From the NCBI RefSeq assembly GCF_002218085.1, contig NZ_BDUC01000006.1, positions 62,001 through 126,000 of the forward strand: DNA of 64,000 nucleotides, written 5' to 3'. Source of the stretch: Tolypothrix sp. NIES-4075 (lineage in GTDB: Bacteria > Cyanobacteriota > Cyanobacteriia > Cyanobacteriales > Nostocaceae). A program made the position numbers and the translations under genes. Of this stretch, positions 16,692 to 28,549 are shown piece after piece (position 1 is the stretch's first letter; the number at the start of each line of letters is the position of its first letter). The notes under the pieces are model-generated. The model did no database searches. It was not told the DNA's origin and saw nothing but the letters and a program-made list of their open reading frames with translations.

Positions 16692-17120
16692 TTAGCTTGA
16701 AATTTCTACATCATATTTTTTAGCAATTTGAGATAGTTTCTCAAACTGCTGTTGTGATGCTTGAGTTAAAATTGCTTCCGCCTTTTCTTGTTCGCTACCT
16801 TCTTTAGGAATTAAATACCTAATGTAAAGTGAAACAAAATCGACTATAGCCGCTACACCTGACAAAGCGTGTTTATCAGCTTGCTTTCCGGCGATCGCTC
16901 CTGCTAAACCAGTTCTAATTGGGTCTGGTTTAACTTTCATAAATTGATCTACAAGTTGGTGAATGTAGTCTCCTGTCGGTAAGTTATTTAACTTACTTGT
17001 ATCTGGAGTAAGCTTGTATTCCGCTTCTTTTGCTTGCTCTAGGACACACCATTCTGTAAATTCTTGCAGTGCTTCTTCAGGAAGATGAGAAAGATGATTG
17101 TGTAATGCTAATTCAGTCAC
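16692..17120 (-). CDS. Hypothetical protein downstream of hupL
   Basis: A 142-aa protein, mostly helical, with a small Gly/Ala-rich stretch (GLAGAIAGKQADKHALSGVA) followed by a hydrophobic VDFVSLYIRYLI segment. It starts 57 bp after the hupL stop on the same strand, so it is probably cotranscribed with hupSL. No family is recognised. The position suggests a role in uptake hydrogenase function or assembly (inference). Confidence 0.75.
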   Translation of the reverse strand: MTELALHNHLSHLPEEALQEFTEWCVLEQAKEAEYKLTPDTSKLNNLPTGDYIHQLVDQFMKVKPDPIRTGLAGAIAGKQADKHALSGVAAIVDFVSLYIRYLIPKEGSEQEKAEAILTQASQQQFEKLSQIAKKYDVEISS

Positions 17121-17177
17121 AAGAATACCCGTGTAAATTTCAAATTTTTCTCGTTTTTTTGTTCACAGAACGAGAGA

Positions 17178-18773
<1,596 letters not shown>

Positions 18774-18916
18774 TTTTCTGGGTGTTAGTTGTTGGTTGTT
18801 AGTTGTTAGTTGTTGGGTGTTGGTTGTTGGTTGTTGGGTGTTGGGTGTTGGGTGTTATCAGAAAGTACTCCTAACCACCATCCACTAACCACTATCTACT
18901 ATCCACTAACCAATAA
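18774..18916 (-). repeat. hupS-hupL spacer with GTTGTTGGTTGTTAG repeats
   Basis: Tandem TTGTTGG/TTAGTTG units on the left and CCACTATCTACTATCCACTA units on the right. Related repeats that can fold into a hairpin are known in hupSL spacers of Nostoc, where they may affect the ratio of the two transcripts. Confidence 0.7.
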
Positions 18917-19879
<963 letters not shown>

Positions 19880-20758
19880 CAGTCCTGTTTGTCTATGTTG
19901 TTTACCATGCCTAATTCAGGCAACTAAGAAAGGATAAAGTATAAAATTTTTCATTCCTTCATACTTTCTCCTTCCGAGCCAGGAAATTTTTCAGGCATCA
20001 CCTATTTTTAAACGTCTATTTTTCAATATTAGGTAGTTTTTGCCTCAGTTGTATGCGATTAAATAAGATTTTATTTTTTGTAGTAGGCAAATACAATTCG
20101 ATATTTTGAAAAAGTTCTCGTTTAAACATATTTTTGATTTAAATAGTAATAAAATATAAAACGCACTCATCGCATTAGCGAACATTTAAATATAAGAAAA
20201 TAGGCATGTAGCCCTTGCGGAATAAGCTTTATAGTAAATACTAATTATTTTTTATCACAAATAAATGTAATGCATATATACAAAACATGGTTTAAATTTG
20301 TTAAAAAGTTTAGCAAATCATATATAAGAGTTTACAAGTAGATAAATTAATATTTTATTTTTTTGACAATCAATAAAATAAAATATTATTAAGAGATATT
20401 TAAATTGTTTCAAAAGAACGTAAAAAATTGCATTTTTCCTCTATGCTTCTAACAATAGAATGTTTTGTAGCTCCATAAAATTAGCTAATTGAATGAAGGA
20501 GAATTCATTTTTTACAAGTGTGAAAACACTTGATAATTGAAATTGCGGCTTTTCCTCAGCCCAGAGGGAAAGTAACAGCCGTGGAAAAGGTGTAGATAAA
20601 GAGTGGTGAGGAGAGATCGGAAACAGCTTTAAATATCGGGGGAAAACACAAGGGTGCAATTTGTATAACCCTTGATTAGACGCGCAAGAACAAATGCGTC
20701 TCCATGTCTTGTGGGCGTTGAAAGATTCAATTCCCGAACCGACGATAAAAGAGTGGTG
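19880..20758. promoter_or_regulatory. 879-bp divergent regulatory region between hupS and the hyp operon
   Basis: Very AT-rich, with no convincing gene. It must hold the hupS promoter (minus) and the hyp-operon promoter (plus). A near-match to an NtcA box (GTA-N9-TAC, one base too long) lies around 20088-20102, about 210 bp from hupS. Short ORFs on the minus strand at the right end have no support. Confidence 0.5.
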
Positions 20759-21763
20759 ATGACCCCTAATATTACAGATTCAGCTGTGAAAGCGGCGATC
20801 GCGGCGATCGCATCAGAATCAGCAACGACAGAAGAAAAAATCGAGATGCTGATTGAGATGGCGCAATCTTTTCTCAAACAGCCTAAAACTGCCCAAGATT
20901 TGCGAAATGCGGTTGGGCTGTATTATCGGGCTTATGAATTGTGCGCTGATGATTATCCTCTCCTCAAAGCCCGCGCTAAAGCGGGAATGGCACTCGGCTT
21001 ACAGACAATTCCGGATGTTGGGTCACAATTGCTACTCCAAGCCAAAGCAGGTTATGAAGAAGCACTGCCAATTTTGCAACTATTTGCCTCACCTGAGGAA
21101 GTAGCAGAGGTGCAGATGAATTTGGGTTTGGTGTTGCAGTCGTTGGTGCCATTCAATTTGGCGCGGACAACAGACAGCATCCAAGCTTATCACGAGGCTT
21201 TGCGGGTATTTACCTGGCAGGATTACCCACAAGAATATGCGATTTTATACAACAATATAGCGATCGCTTACCTTTCTATGCCGTTAGCATCAGAAAGAGA
21301 ATACTTGCGTCAAGGGTTGGCTGTGCAGTCATTTGAGGTTGCATTGAAGCACATCAAGCTGATTGACCACCCCAGAGAATATGCGATGTTGCAGAATAAC
21401 TTAGGCAACGCTTTGCAATATTTACCGAGTTCGCATCCACTAGAGAATATTTTACGAGCGATCGCTGCTTATGACGAGGCGTTAAAAGTGCGAACTGCGA
21501 AAGATACACCCTTAGAATACGCAAACACAATTTCTAACAAAGCTAATGCCTTATTCAACTTACCAGATGACCCAGAAAAAGCAGAAGCCGGGAATTATAA
21601 AAATCTGTTGCGAGTTCGTGATTACTATCAAGAAGCTAGGGAAATATTTAATCAGCACGAGCAGATAGAACAAGCAGAAATTGTCACCCAAGCTTTGCAA
21701 GAAGTCGAGATGGAAATACTAAAGCAGAACTCTCAGTTTTCAAGGAAGGAAGAAACAGAATGA
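20759..21763 (+). CDS. TPR-like protein, first gene of the extended hyp operon
   Basis: About 334 aa of helical repeats: AVGLYYRAYELC, AKAGYEEALPILQLF, SIQAYHEALRVF, EYAILYNNIAIAYLS, EYAMLQNNLGNALQYL and AIAAYDEALKVR are TPR-type units. It corresponds to the TPR gene between hupSL and hypF in Nostoc, part of a set proposed to serve HupS maturation. The frame is open 29 codons upstream, but ATG at 20759 begins the conserved protein. A four-base overlap joins it to the next gene. Confidence 0.85.
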   Translation: MTPNITDSAVKAAIAAIASESATTEEKIEMLIEMAQSFLKQPKTAQDLRNAVGLYYRAYELCADDYPLLKARAKAGMALGLQTIPDVGSQLLLQAKAGYEEALPILQLFASPEEVAEVQMNLGLVLQSLVPFNLARTTDSIQAYHEALRVFTWQDYPQEYAILYNNIAIAYLSMPLASEREYLRQGLAVQSFEVALKHIKLIDHPREYAMLQNNLGNALQYLPSSHPLENILRAIAAYDEALKVRTAKDTPLEYANTISNKANALFNLPDDPEKAEAGNYKNLLRVRDYYQEAREIFNQHEQIEQAEIVTQALQEVEMEILKQNSQFSRKEETE

Positions 21764-21999
21764 CAGATTTTTTGTCAAGTTTGCTGTCTGGTGACATTAA
21801 CTTAATTACATCATTAGTATGGCTAGCAATAGCAGCAGGTTTATCTATAGTTGGTGGTGCAATTGGCGGTGTACTTTTAGCCGGTAAAGATTTAGGTTAT
21901 GAATTAGCCGCAATGACTGGTGGATTATTGGGACCTGCTGGTGTGATTCCAACGATATTTTTAGGGCTACTTATTCTAAATTTATTGAATAATTCCTAG
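21760..21999 (+). CDS. Small two-helix membrane protein A of the hyp operon
   Basis: A 79-aa protein with two glycine-rich hydrophobic segments (TSLVWLAIAAGLSIVGGAIG and TGGLLGPAGVIPTIFLGLL). It overlaps the TPR gene by four bases. A similar small membrane gene is present at this site in other Nostocales. Function unknown; perhaps a membrane anchor in HupS assembly. Confidence 0.8.
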   Translation: MTDFLSSLLSGDINLITSLVWLAIAAGLSIVGGAIGGVLLAGKDLGYELAAMTGGLLGPAGVIPTIFLGLLILNLLNNS

Positions 22000-22007
22000 G
22001 AGTAATT

Positions 22008-22232
22008 ATGTTTGAGATGGGCTGGTTTTCTGTTAAATTATTTCTCAAAGGAAAGCTAATACGCAATCCTGTGTATTTTATCCGGCAAACTACAATAGGT
22101 ACTCTCATAGGTTTGTTATTGTTGGTATCAATTGCACAAGTCAACGTACCCTTATGGCTACCAATCATAGTATCTAGCTTATTGACTGGCGCAATAATGC
22201 CATTTCTCCTTAAAGATTTTAAAATGAAGTGA
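22008..22232 (+). CDS. Small two-helix membrane protein B of the hyp operon
   Basis: A 74-aa protein with two hydrophobic segments (TTIGTLIGLLLLVSIAQV and LWLPIIVSSLLTGAIMPFLL) and basic ends. AGGAG lies seven bases before the ATG. It follows the previous gene after eight bases, in the hyp operon. Confidence 0.8.
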   Translation: MFEMGWFSVKLFLKGKLIRNPVYFIRQTTIGTLIGLLLLVSIAQVNVPLWLPIIVSSLLTGAIMPFLLKDFKMK

Positions 22233-22411
22233 GTTGTTAATTGTTGGTTGTTATTTGTTATTTGTTAATTGTTGGTTGTTAGTTATTGGTTGTTAGTTGT
22301 TGGTTGTTAGTTGTTAGTTGTTGGTCGTTGACTACTATCCACCATCCACTATCCACCATCCACTAACCACTAACAACTATCCACCATCCACTAAGCACTA
22401 TCCAATAAATA
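22233..22411. repeat. TTGTTGG / CCACTATCCACCA tandem repeats
   Basis: Long run of TTGTTGGTTGTTAG units, then CCATCCACTATCCACCAT units, filling the spacer before the NifU-Rieske gene. No coding signal. Confidence 0.75.
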
Positions 22412-23263
22412 ATGACCAAGCTTGAGGAATTAATTCAAGAAATTAACCGCTTTGAGGCAATTGTCGCTGAGTGGGATGAAAGCCAGCGCTGTGTAGTAGT
22501 GGGGCTAAAAAGAGCAATTGAAGCTTTACATAAAGTAGCTTTAATGCGGTTGATTAAAAGCTTAAAAAAAGAAGAATCAATTTCAGCTTTACGTGAGGCA
22601 GTAAATGATGAAGTGGTATACGGAGTACTGCTGTATCACGAACTCGTAAAACCGCCCAAACCGTCTTTATCACAGCGCGTTCAAGCAGCCATTGATGAAG
22701 TTCGTCCAAGCTTAAAAAGTCATAACGGTGATGTGGAATTAGTAGCAATTAAACTACCAAATACAGTTGAAGTCAGGTTCATCGGAACTTGCAGTCATTG
22801 TCCGTCATCAACTTTGACATTATCTCAAGGAATTGAACAAGCGATTAAAAAATATTGTCCAGAAATTACCAAAGTTATCGCCGTCGAGAAGAAACCTATT
22901 GTTCATAGTGCTAATAATTTAACTAGTCCATTTTCTCAAAATAGAAATCCTCCTTGGGTTAAGTTAACAACTGTTGATAAAGTTCCGGAATCTGCTGTAT
23001 TGGCAGTTAATTTTGCAGGTAATTCGCTGATTTTACATCGTCAAGGTGATAAGATAAGCTGTTACAAAAATGCTTGCGGTCACTTAGCTTTTCCTTTAGA
23101 TGAGGGTACAGTTGAAAATGGTATTCTCACCTGTCCTTCTCACGGATTTCAGTACAGGTTAGATACAGGAGAATGTTTAACAGCACCCGATGTTTCTCTA
23201 CAGTCGTATCCTGTAAAGATTAAGGGTGATAAAGTTTTTGTGCAACTACTATTGAAAATATAA
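22412..23263 (+). CDS. NifU C-terminal domain - Rieske [2Fe-2S] fusion protein
   Basis: A 283-aa protein with three parts. Residues 1-85 are helical. Residues 90-160 are a NifU C-terminal domain (VRPSLKSHNGDVELVAI, then the cluster-binding GTCSHCPSS). Residues 180-283 are a Rieske domain with CGH and CPSHG cluster ligands. The mix suggests an iron-sulphur carrier with its own redox centre. It is two bases from the NHL gene and upstream of hypF, matching the NifU-like gene of the extended Nostoc hyp operon proposed to help mature the iron-sulphur subunit HupS. Confidence 0.9.
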   Translation: MTKLEELIQEINRFEAIVAEWDESQRCVVVGLKRAIEALHKVALMRLIKSLKKEESISALREAVNDEVVYGVLLYHELVKPPKPSLSQRVQAAIDEVRPSLKSHNGDVELVAIKLPNTVEVRFIGTCSHCPSSTLTLSQGIEQAIKKYCPEITKVIAVEKKPIVHSANNLTSPFSQNRNPPWVKLTTVDKVPESAVLAVNFAGNSLILHRQGDKISCYKNACGHLAFPLDEGTVENGILTCPSHGFQYRLDTGECLTAPDVSLQSYPVKIKGDKVFVQLLLKI

Positions 23264-23268
23264 AATTG

Positions 23269-24480
23269 ATGCATCAACCAATTAAAATTACTCCTACATC
23301 AAAATTAAAGCGAGAAACAACAGAAATTGTCCAAAGATTACCTCTCTCGTTTACTGGTGCAAAAGTAATTTTAGGTAATAGTATTGAATCGGAAACATTA
23401 GTGATGCCTTTAGCACCTAGTGCTAGAGAAATGTTTGCACCGCGTGGTGCATGTTTACTATCTGAAACTGGTTCTTTATGGGTGTCAGATACGGGACATC
23501 ATCGCTTATTAGGATGGCGGAATTTACCCACTATAGATAATCAACCTGCGGATTGGGTAATTGGACAACCTGACTTTAATCATGAGGGACAAAATGCTAA
23601 AGGTACACCAGGAAGGGCAACTTTAAGTGTCCCAACTGGGATTTGTGCTTGTGGGGAAGGTTTAGCAGTAGCGGATGCTTGGAATCATCGCGTTTTAATT
23701 TGGAAAAAATTGCCGGAAGATAACAATGTTCCCGCAGATTTGGTGTTAGGTCAAGCTAATTTTAACGACAACGAACCGAATCGGGGAAAGCAAGAAGCCG
23801 CCGCAAATACTTTAAACTGGTGTTATGGTGTTTGCTATTATCAAGGGAGATTGTTTGTTGCTGATACGGGAAATCGTCGGGTTTTAATTTGGAATGAATT
23901 ACCGTCAGAAAATGGTCAACCAGCGGATTTAGTGTTGGGACAACCAGACATGCGATCGCGTAACGAAAATGGTGGTGCTAGTCCTTCAGCATCGAGTATG
24001 CGTTGGTGCCATGATATCACCATTTGGGGAGACAATTTAGTTGTCACTGATGCGGGTAATAACCGGGTGATGATTTGGCAAGGAATACCAACAGAAAATA
24101 ATACTCCTTGTGCAGTTGTTTTAGGGCAAAAAAGCTTTGAATTAGCCGAAATAAATCAAGGTGTTTATTTTCCTAGCGCTAGTAGTTTAAGTATGCCTTA
24201 TGGTGTGGCAGCTAGTGGTGATTGGTTGTTAGTTGCGGATACTGCTAATTCTCGGTTGTTGGGATGGAAAAAGCCAGAATCAATTATATCTTTACAAGGT
24301 GCTGTTGCTCAGGCGATCGCTGGACAAATAGATTTTCAAAGTAAAGGTGAAAATCGCGATTTTGCATTGCCAAAGCGAGATAGTTTGAATTGGTGTTATG
24401 GAATAAAAGTATGTGGCAATACTGCGGTAATAGCTGATTCGGGAAATAACCGAGTTTTAATTTGGAAAATGGAAGTATAG
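23269..24480 (+). CDS. NHL-repeat beta-propeller protein of the hyp operon
   Basis: About 403 aa with repeated NHL-type blades: WVSDTGHHRLLGWRNLP, VADAWNHRVLIWKKLP, VADTGNRRVLIWNELP, VTDAGNNRVMIWQGIP and IADSGNNRVLIWKME. Each blade is followed by a LVLGQ-type linker. Such propellers usually mediate protein contact. ATG at 23269 is chosen over the TTG just before it. Lies between the NifU-Rieske gene and hypF. Confidence 0.88.
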   Translation: MHQPIKITPTSKLKRETTEIVQRLPLSFTGAKVILGNSIESETLVMPLAPSAREMFAPRGACLLSETGSLWVSDTGHHRLLGWRNLPTIDNQPADWVIGQPDFNHEGQNAKGTPGRATLSVPTGICACGEGLAVADAWNHRVLIWKKLPEDNNVPADLVLGQANFNDNEPNRGKQEAAANTLNWCYGVCYYQGRLFVADTGNRRVLIWNELPSENGQPADLVLGQPDMRSRNENGGASPSASSMRWCHDITIWGDNLVVTDAGNNRVMIWQGIPTENNTPCAVVLGQKSFELAEINQGVYFPSASSLSMPYGVAASGDWLLVADTANSRLLGWKKPESIISLQGAVAQAIAGQIDFQSKGENRDFALPKRDSLNWCYGIKVCGNTAVIADSGNNRVLIWKMEV

Positions 24481-24528
24481 ATATTATCTCACGCACTCGT
24501 AGCAGAGACGCAAAGAAGAAAAAGATTT

Positions 24529-26949
24529 ATGTCTATTGAGGAAATCAGGGTTTATGGTACTGTTCAAGGGGTAGGGTTTCGTCCTACTGTGTATCGTTTG
24601 GCGAAAGCTTGCGGGTTACGCGGGGAAGTTTGTAATGATGGTCAAGGTGTGTTAATTAGGGCTTGTGGTAGTGATGAATCTATAACAGAATTTGTTCAAA
24701 TATTGCAGCAAGAATGTCCACCTTTAGCAAGAATTAGTCAAATAACACGAACTCCTTATCAGGGTGAATTTATCTTTCATGATTTTATCATTTCTTCGAG
24801 TGTTAGTAACGCGGTAAAAACAGAAATTGCCGCTGATGCTGCTACTTGTCCGCAATGTCAAGAAGACATTTTTAATCCCCTTAGCCGTTGGTATCGTTAC
24901 CCCTTTACTAACTGTACTCATTGCGGTCCCCGCTTGAGTATTATTCGTGCCATTCCTTACGACCGAAATAATACCAGCATGGGTGCTTTTCCCATGTGTT
25001 CAGAATGTGCGAAGGAATACAACGATGTCGAAAATCGACGATTTCACGCTCAACCTATTGCTTGCCATATCTGCGGTCCCAAAGTGACTTTAGAACGTGC
25101 AGATAATAAGCCGATTAGCGCTTTCATGTTCTCGATGCTGGATGATATTGATGCTGTTTGTACCTTGTTGCAAAAAGGCGAGATTGTAGCAATTAAGGGG
25201 TTAGGTGGTATTCATCTTGCTTGCGATGCAACACAGGAAACAGCGGTGCAAAAATTGCGCGATCGCAAAAAACGTTACCATAAACCCTTTGCTTTAATGG
25301 CGCGAGACATAACGGTAATTGAAGAATATTGCACCCCCAGCGCCAAGGAAAAAGAATTATTAGAAAGTTCCGCAGCACCGATTGTTTTAATGCAAATCAA
25401 GGGATTAGAAGACAGGGTGACAAGAGAAAAACTCTTAACTCCTAACTTTTGTACAGACGCGATTAATCGCGTCTCTACTCCTAACTCTCTAGCACCTTCC
25501 GTAGCACCTGGGCAAAATACTCTTGGTTTTATGCTACCTTATACGCCCTTGCATCATCTAATTCTCAAACGAATGAATCGCCCGATTGTTTTAACAAGTG
25601 GCAATATTTATGATGAACCGCAATGTATTGATAATGAAGAAGCGCGGCAAAAGTTAGGGAAAATTGCAGATTATTTTTTATTACATAACCGTGAGATTGT
25701 TAACCGAGTAGATGATTCGGTGATGCGGGTTGTCGGTGATAAAGTGCAAACAATTCGCCGCGCTAGAGGATACGCACCAGCACCGATTAATTTACCACCA
25801 GGATTTAACAACGTTCCTCATATATTAGCAATGGGTAGCGAGTTAAAAAATACCTTTTGTCTATTGCGAGATGGACAAGCAATTCTTTCTCAACATTTAG
25901 GAGATTTAGAAAATGCTGCTGCTTTTAACGCTTATCAAGATACGCTAAATTTATACTTAAATTTATTTGAGCATAAACCAGAAGTAATATCTCTCGATCT
26001 CCATCCTGAATATCTTTCAACAAAACTAGGTAAACAACTAGCAGACGCTAATAAAATAAAAGTTTATAACATCCAGCATCATCACGCCCATATTGCCGCT
26101 TGCATGGCAGAAAATAATATTCCTCTAGATAGTAACCCTGTTTTAGGAATCGCTTTAGATGGACTGGGTTATGGCGAAGATGGTACACTCTGGGGCGGAG
26201 AATTTTTGTTAGCAGATTATCGCCAATTTAAGCGACTGGCAACATTTAAACCAGTAGCAATGATTGGAGGCACACAAGCAATTTATCAGCCTTGGCGTAA
26301 CACTTATGCCCAATTGCTATCAGCGTTTACTTGGCAAGATTTAAAACAAGAGTACGGTGACTTAGAAATCTTACAATTTCTCGAAAAAAAGCCGCTGAAA
26401 CTTCTCAACCAGCTAATCGATAAACAGATAAACTCTCCCCAAGCTTCATCAGTCGGGCGGTTATTTGATGCAGTTGCTGCTGCGATCGGCATTTGTCGCG
26501 AAGAATGTAGCTATGAAGGACAAGCAGCGATCGCAATGGAAGCTTTAGTCGATGTCCATAGCTTAAATAATCATGAAGAAACTCAAATTTATCCTTTTAA
26601 ACTTGACATTTCAGATAGTATTTATTGTATAGACCCGCGTCCAATGTGGCAAGCCTTACTCCACGACTTGCAACAGCAAATTTCTCAACCTGTCATTGCT
26701 GCAAAATTTCACAAAAGTTTAGCTACCGCCATTGTCGAAATGGTTAAACATCTCCGTACAGAAAATGTAATACATAAAGTCATTCTCACCGGAGGAGTAT
26801 TTCAAAATAGTATTTTATTACAGCAAGTAACTAAACGTTTAGAAGCATTAGAAATAAAAGTACTAACTCACAGTTTAGTACCTGCAAACGATGGCGGATT
26901 ATCACTAGGGCAAGCTGTTATTGCAGCCGCTAGATTAATAAATCCATAA
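24529..26949 (+). CDS. hypF: HypF carbamoyltransferase
   Basis: An 806-aa protein that makes the cyanide ligand precursor for the [NiFe] site. Order of parts: acylphosphatase domain (VQGVGFRPTVYRLA), two zinc fingers (CPQC, CTHCG, CSEC, CHICG), YrdC-like domain (KGLGGIHLACDA), and a Kae1-like domain (HHHAHIAACMAEN, LTGGVFQNS). An unusual segment, about residues 300-325 (LLTPNFCTDAINRVSTPNSL), is encoded by a palindromic intergenic-type repeat inserted in frame between the YrdC part and the NTLGFMLPYTPLHHL block. Confidence 0.96.
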   Translation: MSIEEIRVYGTVQGVGFRPTVYRLAKACGLRGEVCNDGQGVLIRACGSDESITEFVQILQQECPPLARISQITRTPYQGEFIFHDFIISSSVSNAVKTEIAADAATCPQCQEDIFNPLSRWYRYPFTNCTHCGPRLSIIRAIPYDRNNTSMGAFPMCSECAKEYNDVENRRFHAQPIACHICGPKVTLERADNKPISAFMFSMLDDIDAVCTLLQKGEIVAIKGLGGIHLACDATQETAVQKLRDRKKRYHKPFALMARDITVIEEYCTPSAKEKELLESSAAPIVLMQIKGLEDRVTREKLLTPNFCTDAINRVSTPNSLAPSVAPGQNTLGFMLPYTPLHHLILKRMNRPIVLTSGNIYDEPQCIDNEEARQKLGKIADYFLLHNREIVNRVDDSVMRVVGDKVQTIRRARGYAPAPINLPPGFNNVPHILAMGSELKNTFCLLRDGQAILSQHLGDLENAAAFNAYQDTLNLYLNLFEHKPEVISLDLHPEYLSTKLGKQLADANKIKVYNIQHHHAHIAACMAENNIPLDSNPVLGIALDGLGYGEDGTLWGGEFLLADYRQFKRLATFKPVAMIGGTQAIYQPWRNTYAQLLSAFTWQDLKQEYGDLEILQFLEKKPLKLLNQLIDKQINSPQASSVGRLFDAVAAAIGICREECSYEGQAAIAMEALVDVHSLNNHEETQIYPFKLDISDSIYCIDPRPMWQALLHDLQQQISQPVIAAKFHKSLATAIVEMVKHLRTENVIHKVILTGGVFQNSILLQQVTKRLEALEIKVLTHSLVPANDGGLSLGQAVIAAARLINP
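25427..25490. repeat. Palindromic repeat inside hypF
   Basis: AACTCTTAACTCCTAACTTT followed by GTACAGACGCGATTAATCGC and GTCTCTACTCCTAACTC. The core is an 18-bp palindrome at 25456-25473. The same design occurs between genes at 36590-36665, and the palindrome also at 37246-37275. Confidence 0.85.
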
Positions 26950-27052
26950 GTCATATTTTAAATACTCTCTCTTTTCTTCCTCTGTTCTCTCTGTGCCTCT
27001 GCGGTAGCCTGCGGTAAGCCGCTTGCGCGTCTACGTTTAAGGAAAATCAAAA

Positions 27053-27301
27053 ATGTGTTTAGGAATTCCCGGTCAAATAACAGAAATAACCGACATTAAT
27101 CAAAAATTAGCCACTGTTAACGTGGGTGGTGTAAAACGTCAAGTTAATATTGCTTGCATAGTTAACGAACAGCATCCAGCCGAATCTTGTGTTGGAGATT
27201 GGGTATTGGTTCATGTTGGCTTTGCCATGAATCGAATTAATGAAAAAGAAGCGGCGGAAACATTAAAGTTATTGGAAGAGTTAGCAGAAGCGATGGGTTA
27301 A
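27053..27301 (+). CDS. hypC: HypC hydrogenase assembly chaperone
   Basis: An 82-aa protein starting MCLGIPGQITEI, the HypC signature in which Cys2 carries the Fe(CN)2CO group. GDWVLVHVGFAMNRINEKEA is also typical. It follows hypF after about 100 bp containing a CTGTGCCTCTGCGG repeat, and precedes hypD. Confidence 0.96.
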   Translation: MCLGIPGQITEITDINQKLATVNVGGVKRQVNIACIVNEQHPAESCVGDWVLVHVGFAMNRINEKEAAETLKLLEELAEAMG

Positions 27302-27302
27302 T

Positions 27303-27325
27303 ATAAGCGCTAAAGCGCTTACTAC
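27303..27325. repeat. Partial GTAGTGAGCGCT-family palindrome
   Basis: ATAAGCGCTAAAGCGCTTAC then TAC between hypC and hypD. Confidence 0.5.
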
Positions 27326-27355
27326 GAGTAAATTAATCTAAAATTAAAAGTTAAT

Positions 27356-28537
27356 ATGAAATACGTTGATGAATTTCGCGAACCGCAAAAAGCTGAGGCA
27401 TTACTCCAGGAAATTGAAAGATTATGTCAAATATTAGGAAAGCCTATCAAATTAATGGAAGTATGCGGTGGTCATACGCATTCTATTTTTAAATATGGCA
27501 TTGAAGAAGTTTTGCCGGACACAATAGAATTAATTCACGGTCCTGGTTGTCCGGTGTGTGTGATGCCAAAAGGGAGATTAGATGATGCGATCGCTATCTC
27601 CCAACATCCCAACGTCATTTTCACCACGTTTGGCGATGCCATGCGGGTTCCCGGTTCCACAACCAGCTTACTGCAAGCCAGAGCAAAAGGCGCAGATATC
27701 CGCATGGTCTATTCTCCCCTAGATAGCCTGCAAATTGCTAGAGAGAACCCCGACAAAGAAATCGTCTTTTTTGCCCTTGGTTTTGAAACAACTGCCCCCA
27801 GCACTGCTTTCACCATCTTAGAAGCAGCATCCGCAAAAATTCACAACTTCAGCATGTTTTCTAATCACGTCCTTGTGATTCCCGCATTGGAAGCATTATT
27901 AGATAATCCCGATTTACAACTTGATGGATTTATCGGTCCGGGTCATGTCAGCATGGTAATTGGCACAGACCCTTATCAATTTATTTCCCAACAATATCAT
28001 AAGCCAATTGTTGTTTCTGGATTTGAACCTTTAGATATTTTTCAATCAATTTGGATGCTATTGCAGCAGCTAGTTGAAAATCGTTGTGAAGTCGAAAACC
28101 AATATAACCGAATTGTAGAAAACCAAGGAAATCTTGTTGCGATAGAAGCTATCAACGAAGTTTTTACAGTGCGCGAAAATTTTGATTGGCGCGGCTTGGG
28201 TGAAATTCCCAACTCTGGCTTAAAAATTCGGACAAAGTATGCTCAATTTGATGCCGAACTGAAATTTACCATTCCTAATCTCAAAGTTGCTGACCATAAA
28301 GCTTGTAAATGTGGGGAAATTCTCAAAGGAGTATTGAAGCCTTGGGAATGCAAAGTATTCGGTACAGCTTGCACCCCAGAAACACCAATTGGAACTTGCA
28401 TGGTTTCTTCTGAAGGTGCTTGTGCAGCTTATTACAAATATGGTCGCCTTTCTAAAGTTGCTAGGAAAAATCTACCGGAAAAACCACAGCTAACAATATC
28501 TCAAGAACCTCTCCCCGCTTGCGGTAATTCTCGATAA
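27356..28537 (+). CDS. hypD: HypD hydrogenase assembly scaffold
   Basis: A 393-aa [4Fe-4S] protein on which Fe(CN)2CO is assembled with HypC. Signature motifs are MEVCGGHTHSIFKYG, HGPGCPVCVMP, FFALGFETTAPSTA and the C-terminal cysteines in HKACKCGEI, CKVFGTACTPETPIG and CMVSSEGACAAYY. The length is normal with a short extra C-terminal tail. Confidence 0.96.
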   Translation: MKYVDEFREPQKAEALLQEIERLCQILGKPIKLMEVCGGHTHSIFKYGIEEVLPDTIELIHGPGCPVCVMPKGRLDDAIAISQHPNVIFTTFGDAMRVPGSTTSLLQARAKGADIRMVYSPLDSLQIARENPDKEIVFFALGFETTAPSTAFTILEAASAKIHNFSMFSNHVLVIPALEALLDNPDLQLDGFIGPGHVSMVIGTDPYQFISQQYHKPIVVSGFEPLDIFQSIWMLLQQLVENRCEVENQYNRIVENQGNLVAIEAINEVFTVRENFDWRGLGEIPNSGLKIRTKYAQFDAELKFTIPNLKVADHKACKCGEILKGVLKPWECKVFGTACTPETPIGTCMVSSEGACAAYYKYGRLSKVARKNLPEKPQLTISQEPLPACGNSR

Positions 28538-28549
28538 AAAGGAGATTAT

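Noticed and set aside
20085..20105. Possible NtcA site upstream of hupS
   Set aside because: The halves GTA and TAC are separated by nine bases, not eight, so it was not called as a site, though the distance from hupS (about 210 bp) is suggestive.
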